Position numbers and translations under genes: made by a program
The notes under the pieces: model-generated
What the model saw: only the letters and a program-made list of their open reading frames with translations
Databases searched by the model: none
Told to the model about the DNA's origin: nothing
DNA from: Pythium myriotylum
Taxonomy: Eukaryota; Oomycota; Peronosporomycetes; Pythiales; Pythiaceae
Reading direction: 5' to 3'
DNA: 64,000 nt
NCBI GenBank assembly: GCA_023091665.1
Contig: JALJCQ010000015.1
Location: 682,001-746,000, forward strand
In this document: in pieces, positions 17,976-28,062 of the stretch
How the letters are laid out: each line of letters starts with the position of its first letter
Position numbering within the stretch: the stretch's first letter is position 1

Positions 17976-19394
17976 ATGGGTGGGGGTGCGAGCTCGGCGA
18001 AGATCTCATCCCATGCTCTACGCGAGTTTGAGGAAGCGCTTGCATCAACAAACCAGAGTTCTCTCACGATCACACACCGCGACCTCTTCGTGATCCCGCC
18101 CACAGCGATCGCAAAAGCTCTCCATCTCCGCGAGCTCCGACTCAACAACACTCGACTCACATCTCTCCCGGCGAGCTTCGGCTGTCTCTCCCAACTGGAG
18201 TGAGTTGGTAGCATTTTACAGTTGAGAATGGAGCTAACGGACAAGAACTTTTGATGTAGGCGGCTCTCGCTCGAGCGGAATGATCTCCAGACGCTTCCAC
18301 TTTCATTTCATGAGCTCATCAATCTCACATCTCTCGACCTTAGCAACAATCAGCTCCAGGGGCTTCTCGGCAACTTCTGTGATCTTGTAAACCTCGAATC
18401 GCTTTGGCTGCACAACAATGAGCTCAAAAGCCTACCGATGGAGTTTGGGAATCTCGCCAAGCTTCAGTACCTCGATGTGCGCGCCAACCGCCTGAGGAAG
18501 CTTCCCAAGTCGTTCCCGTGCCTCGCTGCACTCAAGCGATTGAATGCTAGCGGTAACCGCATCAAGTCACTTCCTGACGCCTTCGGGAACTTGAACAAGC
18601 TTGAGGTATGCGACTTGTCCAGTAATCTAATTCCCGAGTTACCGCCTTACTTCGGCATGCTTTGCTCGCTGCGAGTGCTGTTCTTGAAGCAAAATTGCCT
18701 AATAGGACTACCGCTGTCCTTCGGCGATCTAGAGGCACTTGAAAACTTGTCGTTGACGAGTAATCGCATCGATATGTTCCCACACAATCTCCTAAGTCGC
18801 TTACCACGACTCAAATATTTGGTGTACGCCGAGAATCGCCTCAGCACATGGGGACCGGTCAGACCAGAAGATGCAGAGGAGCCTGAGGACAACAACCGGG
18901 GGGAGAACAACGAGTGGAAACAAAGCATATTCGGAGCGATGACGGCGATCGAGTTCGTGGAACTGAGTGACAACTCGCTTTCGCGCCTCCCTTCGTTTGG
19001 TTGGGAGACCCTTACCGTGCTCGTCGAGTTACGGCTGTCCCACAATAAGCTCAAACAACTTCCAGCCACGCTTGGGTCACTTCCGAGGCTTCAACAGCTC
19101 GACATCAGTTTCAACAAGATCACGAAACTCCCGTCTACGCTGTTCTCGGCTCCGAGTCTCGTTCGCCTGGACGTCCGATCGAATTTGTTGCAGAAACTAT
19201 CGCCAAAAGTCACTCAGGCAGCGAGCTTGGAGAGCCTATTTCTCCAGAAAAACGCGTCACTGTTGACACTCCCCGACGCGATAGTCGAGAGCAAGAGCCT
19301 GGTGTGGCTCGAAATCGACAAGTCATGCTTTTTAGCTCTGTCACCCTCCCAGCTAGCGTTTTGTGAGTCTCTGAGTACTTTTAGTGCCGAGTGA
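17976..19394 (+). CDS. Leucine-rich repeat protein with N-myristoylation motif, 2 exons, about 452 aa
   Basis: Exons 17976-18199 and 18260-19394, joined in phase 2 (sum 1359 nt). The N-terminus MGGGASS fits the N-myristoylation consensus MGxxxS, suggesting attachment to membranes. The rest is a run of about a dozen 23-residue LRRs of the LxxLxLxxNxLxxLP type (for example LKSLPDAFGNLNKLEVCDL), typical of SHOC2/PIRL-like intracellular LRR proteins. No other domain is visible. An acidic insert (RPEDAEEPEDNNRGENN) interrupts the repeats near the middle. The likely role is a protein-protein scaffold, perhaps for Ras-type signalling (inference). Its last 14 bases overlap the 3' end of the convergent ankyrin gene. 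Confidence 0.85.
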
Positions 19395-20252
19395 GGAACG
19401 GTGGTAGCAACTTTGATCCTCCTTCTCCACGTCCCCGAAGTGCTGTCTCGAGTGTGTCGATGAGCTCTTGTCGCCCAGGTGTCCCAGAGCGAAGCAAGTG
19501 AGCTTGCTGCAGCGGTGATAAACCTTGACTGTCACAACGGAGTATCAGGTCTGTCCTCGAGCAGAGGAGCCGCGTTGACTCGATATGCGGTCCTCCCGCG
19601 ATTGCCAGATGGAGCGCAGTCTTGCCTAAATGCTGAGTGACAATGTCGGCATTTGCGCCACACTGAAGCAAGAGATCGACAATCCTTGTGTGCCCGAACC
19701 GAGAAGCAAGATGAAGTGGCGTGAGTCCGTCCTCAGCTGCACCCAGGCGAGCGTTCACATCAGCGTTCGCAAGTAGCAACTCCTCTACGACTCGCAAATG
19801 TCCGCAGGCGATGGCGTGATGGAGGGATCTCCAGCCGCCGGCCGATGCAGCCTCGACGATGGATTTCAAACTTTCCTCATCTAGACTCTGAAGCAGATTA
19901 CGTACGACCTCGTGTTGGCCCAGCCGCGCAGCGCAATGCAAAGACGTCCAGCCATTCTTCAGGCGAAAGCGTCAGAATGAAGAAGGCTACATCAACCCAC
20001 AAAGTATCGTACCGAGTCTACCGCCATGGGATCCAGTCCAGCAGCCAGAAGGGCTTTAATTTGATCCTCTCGGAAGGGGAACTTGGCACTTTCGAGTCCG
20101 TGGAGACTGAGCGGCTTGGCTTTTGCCGAATCCATGGAGCTTTTTGGGCCGAAGTTCTTTTCTCGACGACAGCACGCGCATATCGTCGCGTCTGCCTCAT
20201 TGATTTTCCAGCAAAGAAAGCATTTCCACGCTGTTAATGAAGAAGGCAACAT
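19381..20252 (-). CDS. RanBP2-type zinc finger and ankyrin repeat protein, 2 exons, about 275 aa
   Basis: Exons 20252-20001 and 19956-19381, joined in phase 0 (828 nt). The N-terminus carries a RanBP2/NZF-type finger, WKCFLCWKINEADATICACC (W-x-C-x2-C-x4-N-x6-C-x2-C), a module that often binds ubiquitin or RNA. After a linker, about five ankyrin repeats follow (NGWTSLHCAARLGQHEVV, ...GWRSLHHAIACGH, DGLTPLHLASRFGH, GKTALHLAIAGG). The start is the only ATG in frame before the finger; a stop lies upstream. The combination suggests a ubiquitin- or RNA-linked adaptor, target unknown. The coding region overlaps the 3' end of the LRR gene on the other strand. Confidence 0.75.
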
Positions 20253-20336
20253 TTTCAAGGCAGAACTTGCCCGTCTGAAGAGAGAATGGGCTTCACATTC
20301 CTAGTCAACCTTTGAAAGACTAAAAATACAGTCGAT

Positions 20337-21328
20337 TTACGCTTCAAAGGCGGCGTGGGTGGCCTTGTACATATTGACCAAGTGCTCACCGCTCGTCGTG
20401 GGTTCATATTTCGCAGGGTTCTCCTCGCTCACGCATGACGGGAAGCACTCAACTTTGCACGTGTAGTTAGGTTCGTAGAAGAACGGGATCGAGTATCGCT
20501 CTTTGCCCGTGAGGTTGACCACGCGGTGGCGTGTGGACTTGAAGATACCGTTTGTCCAGCGCTCACCCATGTCACCAATATTGACAATAAACGCGTCCTT
20601 GCGTGGAGGCACGTCGATCCACTGCTGGTCCTTGTACCAGATCTGAAGACCTGGGTTCTCGTCGGTGGACAAAAGCGTAATTAGCCCGTAGTCAGTGTGA
20701 GCTCCTGCTCCAAACACGCCCGACGACACATCCGAAGGCACGGCATCGTAATGGAGCAGACGTAACGCCGCCATCGGCTTGTCGAATAGCCCTTCACCAT
20801 CGAACGCGCCGCGTGCGCCTGCTGCCTCAGCAAAGAGCTTGGCGACTCGCAGGCCCAGATCACTCATGACGGCATGAGACTTCTCGGTCACGGACTTGAA
20901 TGTCGGGTACTTTTCTGCATCTGGGAACAAGTTCGGTCCATGGAGCGGGTACTTCATATCGGGCGAGCCTTCCTCAGTGTGGCGACAGATGTAGTAGCCT
21001 TCTTTCGTGTCTCCGCGGGTTTGCACGGCCGGATCCAGCGTCTCTTCGTTCATCAGCGTGTACCCGCGCATGTACTTGTTGGCGAGCACTTTCTCTTTCT
21101 CCTCTTTCGGCTGCTTGAAGAAGTTGACCATCTCGGCGTACACTTGGTCGATCAGCGCCTGGTCGATGCCATGGTTCACGAGGTAGAAGAAGCCGACCTC
21201 GACGCAGGCCTGCGCAGTGTTAGTCAAGGTCTCCGATACCTAATCAGTGCGAGACGTACATCGCGGAGTTGCTTGGCGGCGTCCGGGGATCCCAAGTCGA
21301 CCTCAGGGATGCGAAGCGTGTCGGCCAT
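20337..21328 (-). CDS. 2-oxoglutarate/Fe(II)-dependent dioxygenase (isopenicillin N synthase-like), 2 exons, about 313 aa
   Basis: Exons 21328-21260 and 21209-20337, joined in phase 0 (942 nt). The N-terminal DIOX_N-like part contains RIPEVDLG and ACVEVGFFYLVNHGI. The catalytic part holds the iron ligands HTD (in AGAHTDYGLITLL) and a distal His (STRHRVVN), and the RYS motif (RYSIPFF) that binds 2-oxoglutarate. This class of cytosolic enzyme hydroxylates or desaturates small molecules; the substrate cannot be told from sequence. An initiator-like stretch (CCATTCTGCAAGTC on the minus strand, near 21372-21386) lies about 45 nt upstream of the ATG. Confidence 0.85.
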
Positions 21329-21837
21329 CTTGGCTGTTGGGTGCGTCGAATACCGTGTTAATGTCACGCCGAGACTTGCAGAATGGAGAAAAAGAGAGCT
21401 TTCTGTTCTGCCGTTGGATGCACAGCCTGTACCCGCCTCAAATAGAGCACCGCGTGCTGTACCACCAAATTGATATGCGAAAACGTCTTTGGAGTCGCAA
21501 GGACGTTTGGATTGCTCCAATTAGACTGATGGGACGGCACCAGTGGTCAGTATGTCGACTGATTTGGTGAGCTGAGCTCGTTGGCAATGCTGCGTCAGCC
21601 AGCCAGAGAGCCAACCATAAACGAGAAGACTGGAACCAATGGATCACCATAGTTAGACTTGTCGGGAGGGATGACGAGAGGAATACTGTAGTATCCTGCT
21701 GATTGCGAAGATAAACGATCTCATGGCTACATCATGACCTCAGCATCTCGCTGACTTCCACGGAGATCAATGATCCTGAGATGGCGACAAAAAAGTCATC
21801 CCGCGATATGATATTACGTGTTCGTATACTCCCAGAA
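21329..21837. other. Intergenic, no gene seen
   Basis: About 510 bp between the start of the 2OG oxygenase and the 3' end of the PX-RCC1-TBC gene, both minus strand. It contains the oxygenase promoter. No supported ORF. Confidence 0.5.
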
Positions 21838-24800
21838 CTAAAATCCACCCAGGACTCCATTCAAGGTGTCGCTAATCGAATACATCCGCCTTCGCTCATT
21901 CTTGACGCGACCAATCCCCACACTTTGCCCACCACTGGCAACAGCAACAATATCGTTCGAAGAAGGATCGTTCTTGCCACGACGTTTCTCGTAGAAGAAT
22001 ACGTCATTCACCACACGATCCAATGCGGAATACACGTGTGTAGGAACTGCAATCTGAGCGATGGTCGCAAATAAATCCTCCTCGGTGATTCGTGTAAGCC
22101 AAAGATCCTGGTACAAGTGGCTCTTCTGGATGATCGGGATAGCTTCATCGATATCTGTGCCGAGCAGATCGTTACGCAACAACTCGTGGATTGCCATTGC
22201 CAACCGGAAGAGGAAGACCGTGCCGTCAAGGAGGAAGTTGTCGACGACGCGGACAGCGATTTCGAGCGGCAGAACTTGGAGGAACAAGGTTTGCATCCAG
22301 TTCATGAGATACATCGAACTGGAGATCCCGATAGATTGGAAGTGACGATGTAAGTCGGGTAATCGAGAGTTCAGGAACTCTTCGAAGAGCTTGTAGTACA
22401 CGTCCGAAAGCTCTGCATCAAGGAGGTAGAACGTGAAAAGATGCTCGTTGACCATAAGATTCGCGAGACACTGGAATGCCAAATATCGGTCCTGAGGCAT
22501 GTGCAAACAAAGTAGCGCCGCTAGGTACGACATACCCTGGATGTATCCGAGATCTGGTCGATAGCATGCGTAGGTCTCGAGAACCTCCAACAAGAACTCA
22601 TAGTACGGACCAGTTGAATCGAAGAGCTTCAGCGACGGGAAAGTTCGTGGCAAATCGGTATCAATTAATGCCAGGGTGTGTTCTTTGCCAATGACACCAC
22701 CGTTCTTCGTGCCACCATCTCTCTCTTCTTTGTAAGCAATGGCCCGACGCCGATAAATCAAGTACATCTCAGGGGTGATCTTCAGCTTGTTCCCTATCGC
22801 CAAAGGCCACACTCGCGCTCTGATTGAAGGGGGGATGCCTTGACGCCACATCGTATGAGCCAGCGGAGTGTCTTTGTTCTCTTCCCAATCTCGCAAAATT
22901 TTGGTGCGCCACAACTTCTTTGCCTTGCGAAGCTCCTCTTCTTTTTCGTGGATTGAGTGGCGCTCTTCTGATGATGGAAACATCGTTCCCGAGTTTATTG
23001 GGCTGGTAGGGAACGCTAGGAATCCACGGTTCCAATCGGATCGTGTCACTGAACCGGCATCAACAACGTTCACTCCAAGAACAGGTAGCATCTGGTCCGA
23101 TGAGCTAGTTCGAATGCGGAGATCGCTCCCATTGAAACCGCTAGCACTGGCTTGGCTTTGATCAACTTCAACAGCGACTGTATACTTGTGGCCACAGGCA
23201 ACCACCAAATCTTTCGAGGGACGGAAGCAATCAATCCGTTCTGGGGTATCCTTGTTCACAGTGTGACCGAGACCGCAAGCTCCATAGAGATTCAAGCCCC
23301 AAGCATACATCACTCGAGATTCAGTTGTTACGACAGAGTGAAATGCGCCACAGTAAACTCGTGCGACTTCATCAGGTGGACAAAGTACAGCGGAGAAGTC
23401 CACTTGCTCGGGCACAGGCTGATAAACAATCCCTCGACCAAGTTGCCCGTATTCACCCAAACCCCACGAATACACATCACCTGTCGAAGTGAGTACGATT
23501 GTGTGGGTATACCCACATGCCACATCAATTGCTCGAACATCAGAGAGCTTCTCAACATGCCTTGGTGACAACTGGTCCTTGTCCACGTATCCCAGCCCGC
23601 ATTGTCCTTCACTTTGCTTACCCCACGAGAAGAGGCCTCCATCGACAGTTCGTGCAACCGTGAAGTTCCAGCCGCAAACTACTTGTGCTATTGCTGTCCC
23701 TTGAGGGAACCCTCGCACTTCATGTGGCGTGTCACGCCACTTATTATCTCCAAGTCCAAGTCGGCCGTTTCGTCCACGACCGAACGTAAAAAGCGTGTGA
23801 TTATCCGTCAACACTGCTGTATGAGCACCTCCACAACTCGCCTGGACAACACGATGTCTTAGCAAGCTCATGACCTTCCGTGGGACACTGCGATCACGCA
23901 TATCACCGTGACCGAGCCTTCCATCTTCTCCACTACCCCAGGTGTATAGTTCTCCGCCCTCAGTGATGCCAACCGAATGCTGAGCACCGCAAGCGATACT
24001 GACAATTTTAGTTCGATGAAGTGCTTTCTCAAGAGCAAACTCTTCAATCAAACGAGGGGCAATAAAGGTACTTTGAGTGGCTGCCGATCCGACTGGAGGA
24101 AGCTTCTTGTCGTCGGCATCACCAAACGAATATACATCACCGCCCTCCGTCAAGTACAATAGATGTTCCCCTCCACAAGCAACTTGCACTATTGTTTGCC
24201 CGTGCAACACCGGTACTTCTTTTGGCCTAAGAATCAGAGGGGACCCGGATTCACTCTTTGGTGCCCGTCCCCAGAGCCAGACTCGAGCCTGTTGGTTTGA
24301 GTCATCATCATCTTCTGCAGCCACATCGTTCTCAACCTCTTTCTTCTCGATAGTAATCACTACCTCTTCAACATTGTCCGAGGTATTCTCTTTATCATGA
24401 TCAATTGGACTTAATGCGTCTTCTTCATCCGATATCGAAGGAGCGTCAAGAAGGTCGGCGCCACCTGGAGTAGATGGATTGACTGAAGAATGCCCTATAA
24501 TCATCTTCGACTTCACTGTGTCAAGCAACTGCCCTTGTAGATCCATTAGCGCAAGCATACTATCCTGCACGTCAGAGCGTACACGTTCGTGAAGCACGTC
24601 TCGCTCCTGGAGCAGCCGCCGTACGTTCACAGTGTCTGTCCCCCCTCCACCTGAGTCGGACGCTTGCTGCATATTAGCGAGTCGAGTCCAATATGAATGC
24701 TTCACTTCTGGTAGCAAATCCCTCACAAGGTTTTCCAAAGGCGCAATGACTTGTTCTCGTGACAATCGATCCAGCCGCACTTGCAAATCTTCCAAGATCT

Positions 24801-25941
24801 CTCGATGCGACGAAGTGAGTTTGGAAACTGGAAGTCGTAGGGTTTGTTCTCCCTTTCTTTCGGTCGAACCATCGTTATTTCTAGCGACTTTGAACAGAGA
24901 CATCTCACTCACACGCTTATACTCATCCACCACGGCGCCCAGCGTCGTCCACCACGCTTTTGTCGCGTTCTCGTAGGCCTTGACGCAGTTCCATAGTGCG
25001 TTCAGATTGCCCTCAGCTTGCAAGATCTCGTTGCGGAATTGATTTGATACGTGATCGCCGGCCATGCTGGGCCCATTAGCTGTGCTGCCGCGGTCAGCGC
25101 CGGCTTCGTCCAAGTCGACGATAACCCCCACTTCCTCACTATCCATGCTATCTACATCTTGCCATGTATGCGCGCGCCCCCGAATACTGAAATTGAAGGC
25201 TTCCACTTGGCCAATACTGCTTAGCGACGACGCGCGCGAGATTCCGGCATGGTAGTCGTTCACTCCCGACGCAGACGAGAAGCCGGTGAGTAGTGCGCGG
25301 GACGATTGTGATGACGCGGACGACGTGATGATCGACGCGAGTGTCGTGGGCCTGGCCCAGTCGGGCAGAGCCTTAACTGCCGGTGGCGGGCGGTTGCGTT
25401 GGTGGGAGACAAAGTCGTAGAAGATCTGCATGTCGAGGCCGGCCATCGAGTTGACGTCGTGCTGGAGCCCGTCTTCGTGCTGCTTGGCGAGCGTGGCAAA
25501 GATCTCGCCAATAAAGGCCTCGAGCCCTTCAAAGCGCTGGCGCAGCTGCTCCTCCGTGAGCGGGAAGACCTGCAGCGCGTACTTTGGCGGCAGTCCGACC
25601 GACGGGTGGAAGTGGAGCTTGGTGGCGAGCGCGGCGATCTGCGAGTAGCGGCGGTAGATGAGGAATGACGGGCCATTGGTCGTCGTGACCTGGAGCACGT
25701 AGGCGAGAAAGGGCTTGAGCGTCTGCGCGTGCTGCGCCTGGTAGAAGCCCAGCATCTGCACGTCGGCGAGCATGCCGAAGCCGAAGCCGCCCATGGTCGT
25801 CGTCGTCGTCGTCGTCTCCTCCCCCGTGTCCCCAGACGCCGATCTGAGTCGTGGCCTTCCCCAGAAAAAAGGAAGAGGAGCTCCAGGACCATCATTCTGT
25901 CGAGGATCCCCCTCAACCAGATTGCCTCGAAAGAGTGACAT
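21838..25941 (-). CDS. PX - helical (BAR-like) - RCC1 repeat - TBC Rab-GAP fusion protein, about 1367 aa
   Basis: One long uninterrupted frame. After a short N-terminus with an ACG-repeat poly-Thr tract comes a PX domain (FLAYVLQVTTTNGPSFLIYRRYSQ...), with the YRRYS phosphoinositide-binding signature. A helical segment follows (LNALWNCVKAYENATKAWW...), similar in style to sorting-nexin BAR regions. Seven RCC1-type blades come next (about 24.3-23.2 kb; ACGAQHSVGITEGGELYTWG and similar). The C-terminus is a TBC domain (about 22.85-22.15 kb) with the two catalytic fingers intact: IDTDLPRT (Arg) and YIQG (Gln). It is therefore predicted to be an active Rab GAP recruited to endosomal PI3P membranes. 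Start: in-frame ATGs at 26124, 25941 and 25794 are possible. I chose 25941 because the stretch before it does not look coding. Confidence 0.8.
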   Translation of the reverse strand: MSLFRGNLVEGDPRQNDGPGAPLPFFWGRPRLRSASGDTGEETTTTTTTMGGFGFGMLADVQMLGFYQAQHAQTLKPFLAYVLQVTTTNGPSFLIYRRYSQIAALATKLHFHPSVGLPPKYALQVFPLTEEQLRQRFEGLEAFIGEIFATLAKQHEDGLQHDVNSMAGLDMQIFYDFVSHQRNRPPPAVKALPDWARPTTLASIITSSASSQSSRALLTGFSSASGVNDYHAGISRASSLSSIGQVEAFNFSIRGRAHTWQDVDSMDSEEVGVIVDLDEAGADRGSTANGPSMAGDHVSNQFRNEILQAEGNLNALWNCVKAYENATKAWWTTLGAVVDEYKRVSEMSLFKVARNNDGSTERKGEQTLRLPVSKLTSSHREILEDLQVRLDRLSREQVIAPLENLVRDLLPEVKHSYWTRLANMQQASDSGGGGTDTVNVRRLLQERDVLHERVRSDVQDSMLALMDLQGQLLDTVKSKMIIGHSSVNPSTPGGADLLDAPSISDEEDALSPIDHDKENTSDNVEEVVITIEKKEVENDVAAEDDDDSNQQARVWLWGRAPKSESGSPLILRPKEVPVLHGQTIVQVACGGEHLLYLTEGGDVYSFGDADDKKLPPVGSAATQSTFIAPRLIEEFALEKALHRTKIVSIACGAQHSVGITEGGELYTWGSGEDGRLGHGDMRDRSVPRKVMSLLRHRVVQASCGGAHTAVLTDNHTLFTFGRGRNGRLGLGDNKWRDTPHEVRGFPQGTAIAQVVCGWNFTVARTVDGGLFSWGKQSEGQCGLGYVDKDQLSPRHVEKLSDVRAIDVACGYTHTIVLTSTGDVYSWGLGEYGQLGRGIVYQPVPEQVDFSAVLCPPDEVARVYCGAFHSVVTTESRVMYAWGLNLYGACGLGHTVNKDTPERIDCFRPSKDLVVACGHKYTVAVEVDQSQASASGFNGSDLRIRTSSSDQMLPVLGVNVVDAGSVTRSDWNRGFLAFPTSPINSGTMFPSSEERHSIHEKEEELRKAKKLWRTKILRDWEENKDTPLAHTMWRQGIPPSIRARVWPLAIGNKLKITPEMYLIYRRRAIAYKEERDGGTKNGGVIGKEHTLALIDTDLPRTFPSLKLFDSTGPYYEFLLEVLETYACYRPDLGYIQGMSYLAALLCLHMPQDRYLAFQCLANLMVNEHLFTFYLLDAELSDVYYKLFEEFLNSRLPDLHRHFQSIGISSSMYLMNWMQTLFLQVLPLEIAVRVVDNFLLDGTVFLFRLAMAIHELLRNDLLGTDIDEAIPIIQKSHLYQDLWLTRITEEDLFATIAQIAVPTHVYSALDRVVNDVFFYEKRRGKNDPSSNDIVAVASGGQSVGIGRVKNERRRMYSISDTLNGVLGGF

Positions 25942-26253
25942 GTCCTCAACGCGAGCAGTAGTGACGTATAAGACCATCACTCCTAAGTACGGAATATGAT
26001 GCCTCATTTGAGTGACATGCCACATCCCGTAGGTTCGACTGAGACACTCTGACTTCGAGACACAGACGTCAGCTCTGTAGCCATGATTGTTGGATGATCG
26101 TTTCCCATTCTGCGTTTGCTGCATTGCGAGCAGAATCTGCGAGCGTCATTGATGAGTCGCGGGAGAAAACGGATTCCAAACACGTGCGGGAAGCAAACTA
26201 GACGCAGCAATCACAAATGTTCGATTTCAGGAGGTTTAAGATGTTGAAGAAGC

Positions 26254-27309
26254 CTAGTTCTCGAGCACAACACGGTAGCGGACCTTGCCCGTGTCCACCA
26301 TAGCGATGCCCTCGTTCGCCTTCGACATCGGCAGCTTCTGGATCACCGGACGAACGCCCTTCTCCGCGGCGAGCGCAAGCATGTCCTCCGTGTCCTTGAT
26401 GCCACCGATGAGCGATCCCACGAACGAGATGGCACCAGGGATAAGAGCGAACGGAGAAAATGTGATCTTGTCGTTCGGCGCGCCAACGAGCACAAGAGTG
26501 CCGCCAACAGCAATGAAGCTCAGGTACGTGTCCCACGGCTGGTTCTCCGCATCAGCCGTCACCAACAACACATCCACCGAGCGACGAGCCTTGGCCGCAG
26601 CATCCGCATCGCTGACGACCACGAAGTCCTCGGCACCAAGCTCACGAGCAGCGGCCTCCTTGTTCGGCGACTGCGAGAACGCGACTGGCGTACCGCCAAG
26701 CGCCTTGGCGAACTGAAGCGCGAGGTGGCCGAGACCGCCAATACCCACGACACCGACGCGGTCGCCAGCCTTCACGTACTTCTTCAGAGGCGTGTACACC
26801 GTCACACCAGCGCACAGCAGCGGAGCCGCGGCGTCCGACGGGATCACCTCCGGGATCTTGAACGCGTAGTGGCCGCTCACGCGCACGTACTCGGCGTACC
26901 CACCGTACGACTTCTCACCATCCGCGTAGCGACCGTTGTACGTGAACACGCTCTTGGAGCAGTACGAGTCCATGTCGGTCGAGCACTCCTTGCACGTCGC
27001 CTTCTCCTGGCACGAGAAGACCATGGCGCCGACGCCGACGCGGTCGCCGACCTTGAGGTGCTTGACGTCCGGGCCGATGGCCGTGATCTCACCGATGATC
27101 TCGTGGCCCGGCACGACCGGCCAGTCAGCGCCACCCCAGCCGCCGGTGATGGTGTGCAGGTCGGAGCCGCAGATGCCGCAGTGGGAGATGGCGATCTCGA
27201 CGTCCTCGGCGCCGATGGGGCGCGAGACGTACTCGATGGGCTCGACCTCGAGTCCTGGCTTGGTGGCGCCGTAGGCCTTGACAGTGCGGCGTTCTGGGAT
27301 AGTCGACAT
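26254..27309 (-). CDS. Zinc-dependent alcohol dehydrogenase (CAD/YahK-type), copy 1, 351 aa
   Basis: Medium-chain dehydrogenase/reductase. Catalytic zinc ligands are Cys44 (HCGICGSD), His69-Glu70 (GHE) and Cys166. The structural zinc site is Cys100, 106, 109 and 117. The Rossmann motif GIGGLGH lies at 189-195. A Ser-rich stretch after the second beta strand (FSQSPNKE) suggests NADPH preference, as in cinnamyl-alcohol-dehydrogenase-like aldehyde reductases. The physiological substrate is unknown. The protein is identical to the copy at 28139-29194 on the opposite strand. The start is the MSTIPERR ATG; an in-frame upstream extension is 5' UTR. Confidence 0.9.
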   Translation of the reverse strand: MSTIPERRTVKAYGATKPGLEVEPIEYVSRPIGAEDVEIAISHCGICGSDLHTITGGWGGADWPVVPGHEIIGEITAIGPDVKHLKVGDRVGVGAMVFSCQEKATCKECSTDMDSYCSKSVFTYNGRYADGEKSYGGYAEYVRVSGHYAFKIPEVIPSDAAAPLLCAGVTVYTPLKKYVKAGDRVGVVGIGGLGHLALQFAKALGGTPVAFSQSPNKEAAARELGAEDFVVVSDADAAAKARRSVDVLLVTADAENQPWDTYLSFIAVGGTLVLVGAPNDKITFSPFALIPGAISFVGSLIGGIKDTEDMLALAAEKGVRPVIQKLPMSKANEGIAMVDTGKVRYRVVLEN

Positions 27310-27385
27310 GGTGCGGTGTGAGTGGGAGTTGGAGAGAGAGTGTGTTGGGAGGCGCTTGAGTAGCTGGGATCCGATTCGGAAATGA
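26254..27385 (-). repeat. Left arm of a 1.13-kb inverted repeat (dehydrogenase copy 1)
   Basis: Positions map to the right arm by x to 55448-x with no indel. Identity runs from the stop codon (26254) to 27385, inside the initiator motif. Beyond both ends the two copies differ immediately. Identical proteins plus identical shadow translations in the other frames imply essentially identical DNA. Confidence 0.8.
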
Positions 27386-27387
27386 GC
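27372..27387 (-). promoter_or_regulatory. Initiator motif of dehydrogenase copy 1
   Basis: Reads GCTCATTTCCGAATCG on the minus strand, about 13 of 16 to the oomycete Inr/FPR consensus. The homologous place in copy 2 (28061-28076) reads CTTCATTTCCGAATCG, so only the first two bases differ. Confidence 0.6.
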
Positions 27388-28062
27388 TCTTGCGGAGGAA
27401 CGTGCCACACGGAACTAGTGGCTGTGCGAAGGTCGGACGCGATCACGCAGTCGATCGGAGGCATCTTCGAGAAGCTGAAGTTGGGCGGCTGGCCAATGGG
27501 AGAACGCGAAGGCTCGCGAACGGCGTCGAATGCCGAGGCTGCTGATGAGGCCCCGCGGTCGTGCCCGACCGTCTCTCTGCATCGTCGTGTAAACTCGGTC
27601 TACTGACGTAGGATATCTTTTATACTTGCGTTTTGTATAGTGGATAGGCTTACATCATCAGCAGATGACCTTCATTCCATCCCCGCCGGATGGTGTCAAC
27701 AGCAGACCAGCACTCCCGAAAAGGGCAACTCCCATCTGCGACCTCGACACGCCTCACGCCGAGTTCGTCGACATCTCGCTCGGACACTTCAGTTTTTAAT
27801 ATTTGTCTCAATTTGTGCATGCAATTCTGTTTAGTGCCTGAATTCAACTCTCTATCCACTCAAAACTAATACCCTCGAAATCAGATCTATGATAGTGACC
27901 ACCTGATTCGGATTTCGTATCCAACAATGTTTTCCAGCGGTCTGTGAGGATGAATCCATGTCCCAAGCAGCCTCGGCGTGAGGTGTTTACGCGAGACAAG
28001 GCCGATGTCACGGCCTCCAGCCGTTGCGTAGCTCCCCGGACTTCGAGCGCGTGATGAAGACT
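27388..28062. other. Spacer between inverted dehydrogenase copies (divergent promoters)
   Basis: About 675 bp of unique sequence between the arms of the inverted repeat, holding promoters for both dehydrogenase copies. No ORF is supported. A short stretch near 27667-27700 (ACCTTCATTCCATCC...) resembles one near 31970 upstream of copy 3, possibly a leftover of the tandem duplication. Confidence 0.45.

Noticed and set aside
26725..27321. Long ORFs antisense to the alcohol dehydrogenases (for example 198 and 358 codons at 26725 and 28127)
   Set aside because: They mirror the high GC third-position bias of the real genes and have Val/Ala/Asp/His-rich composition; the plus-sense proteins have intact catalytic motifs.
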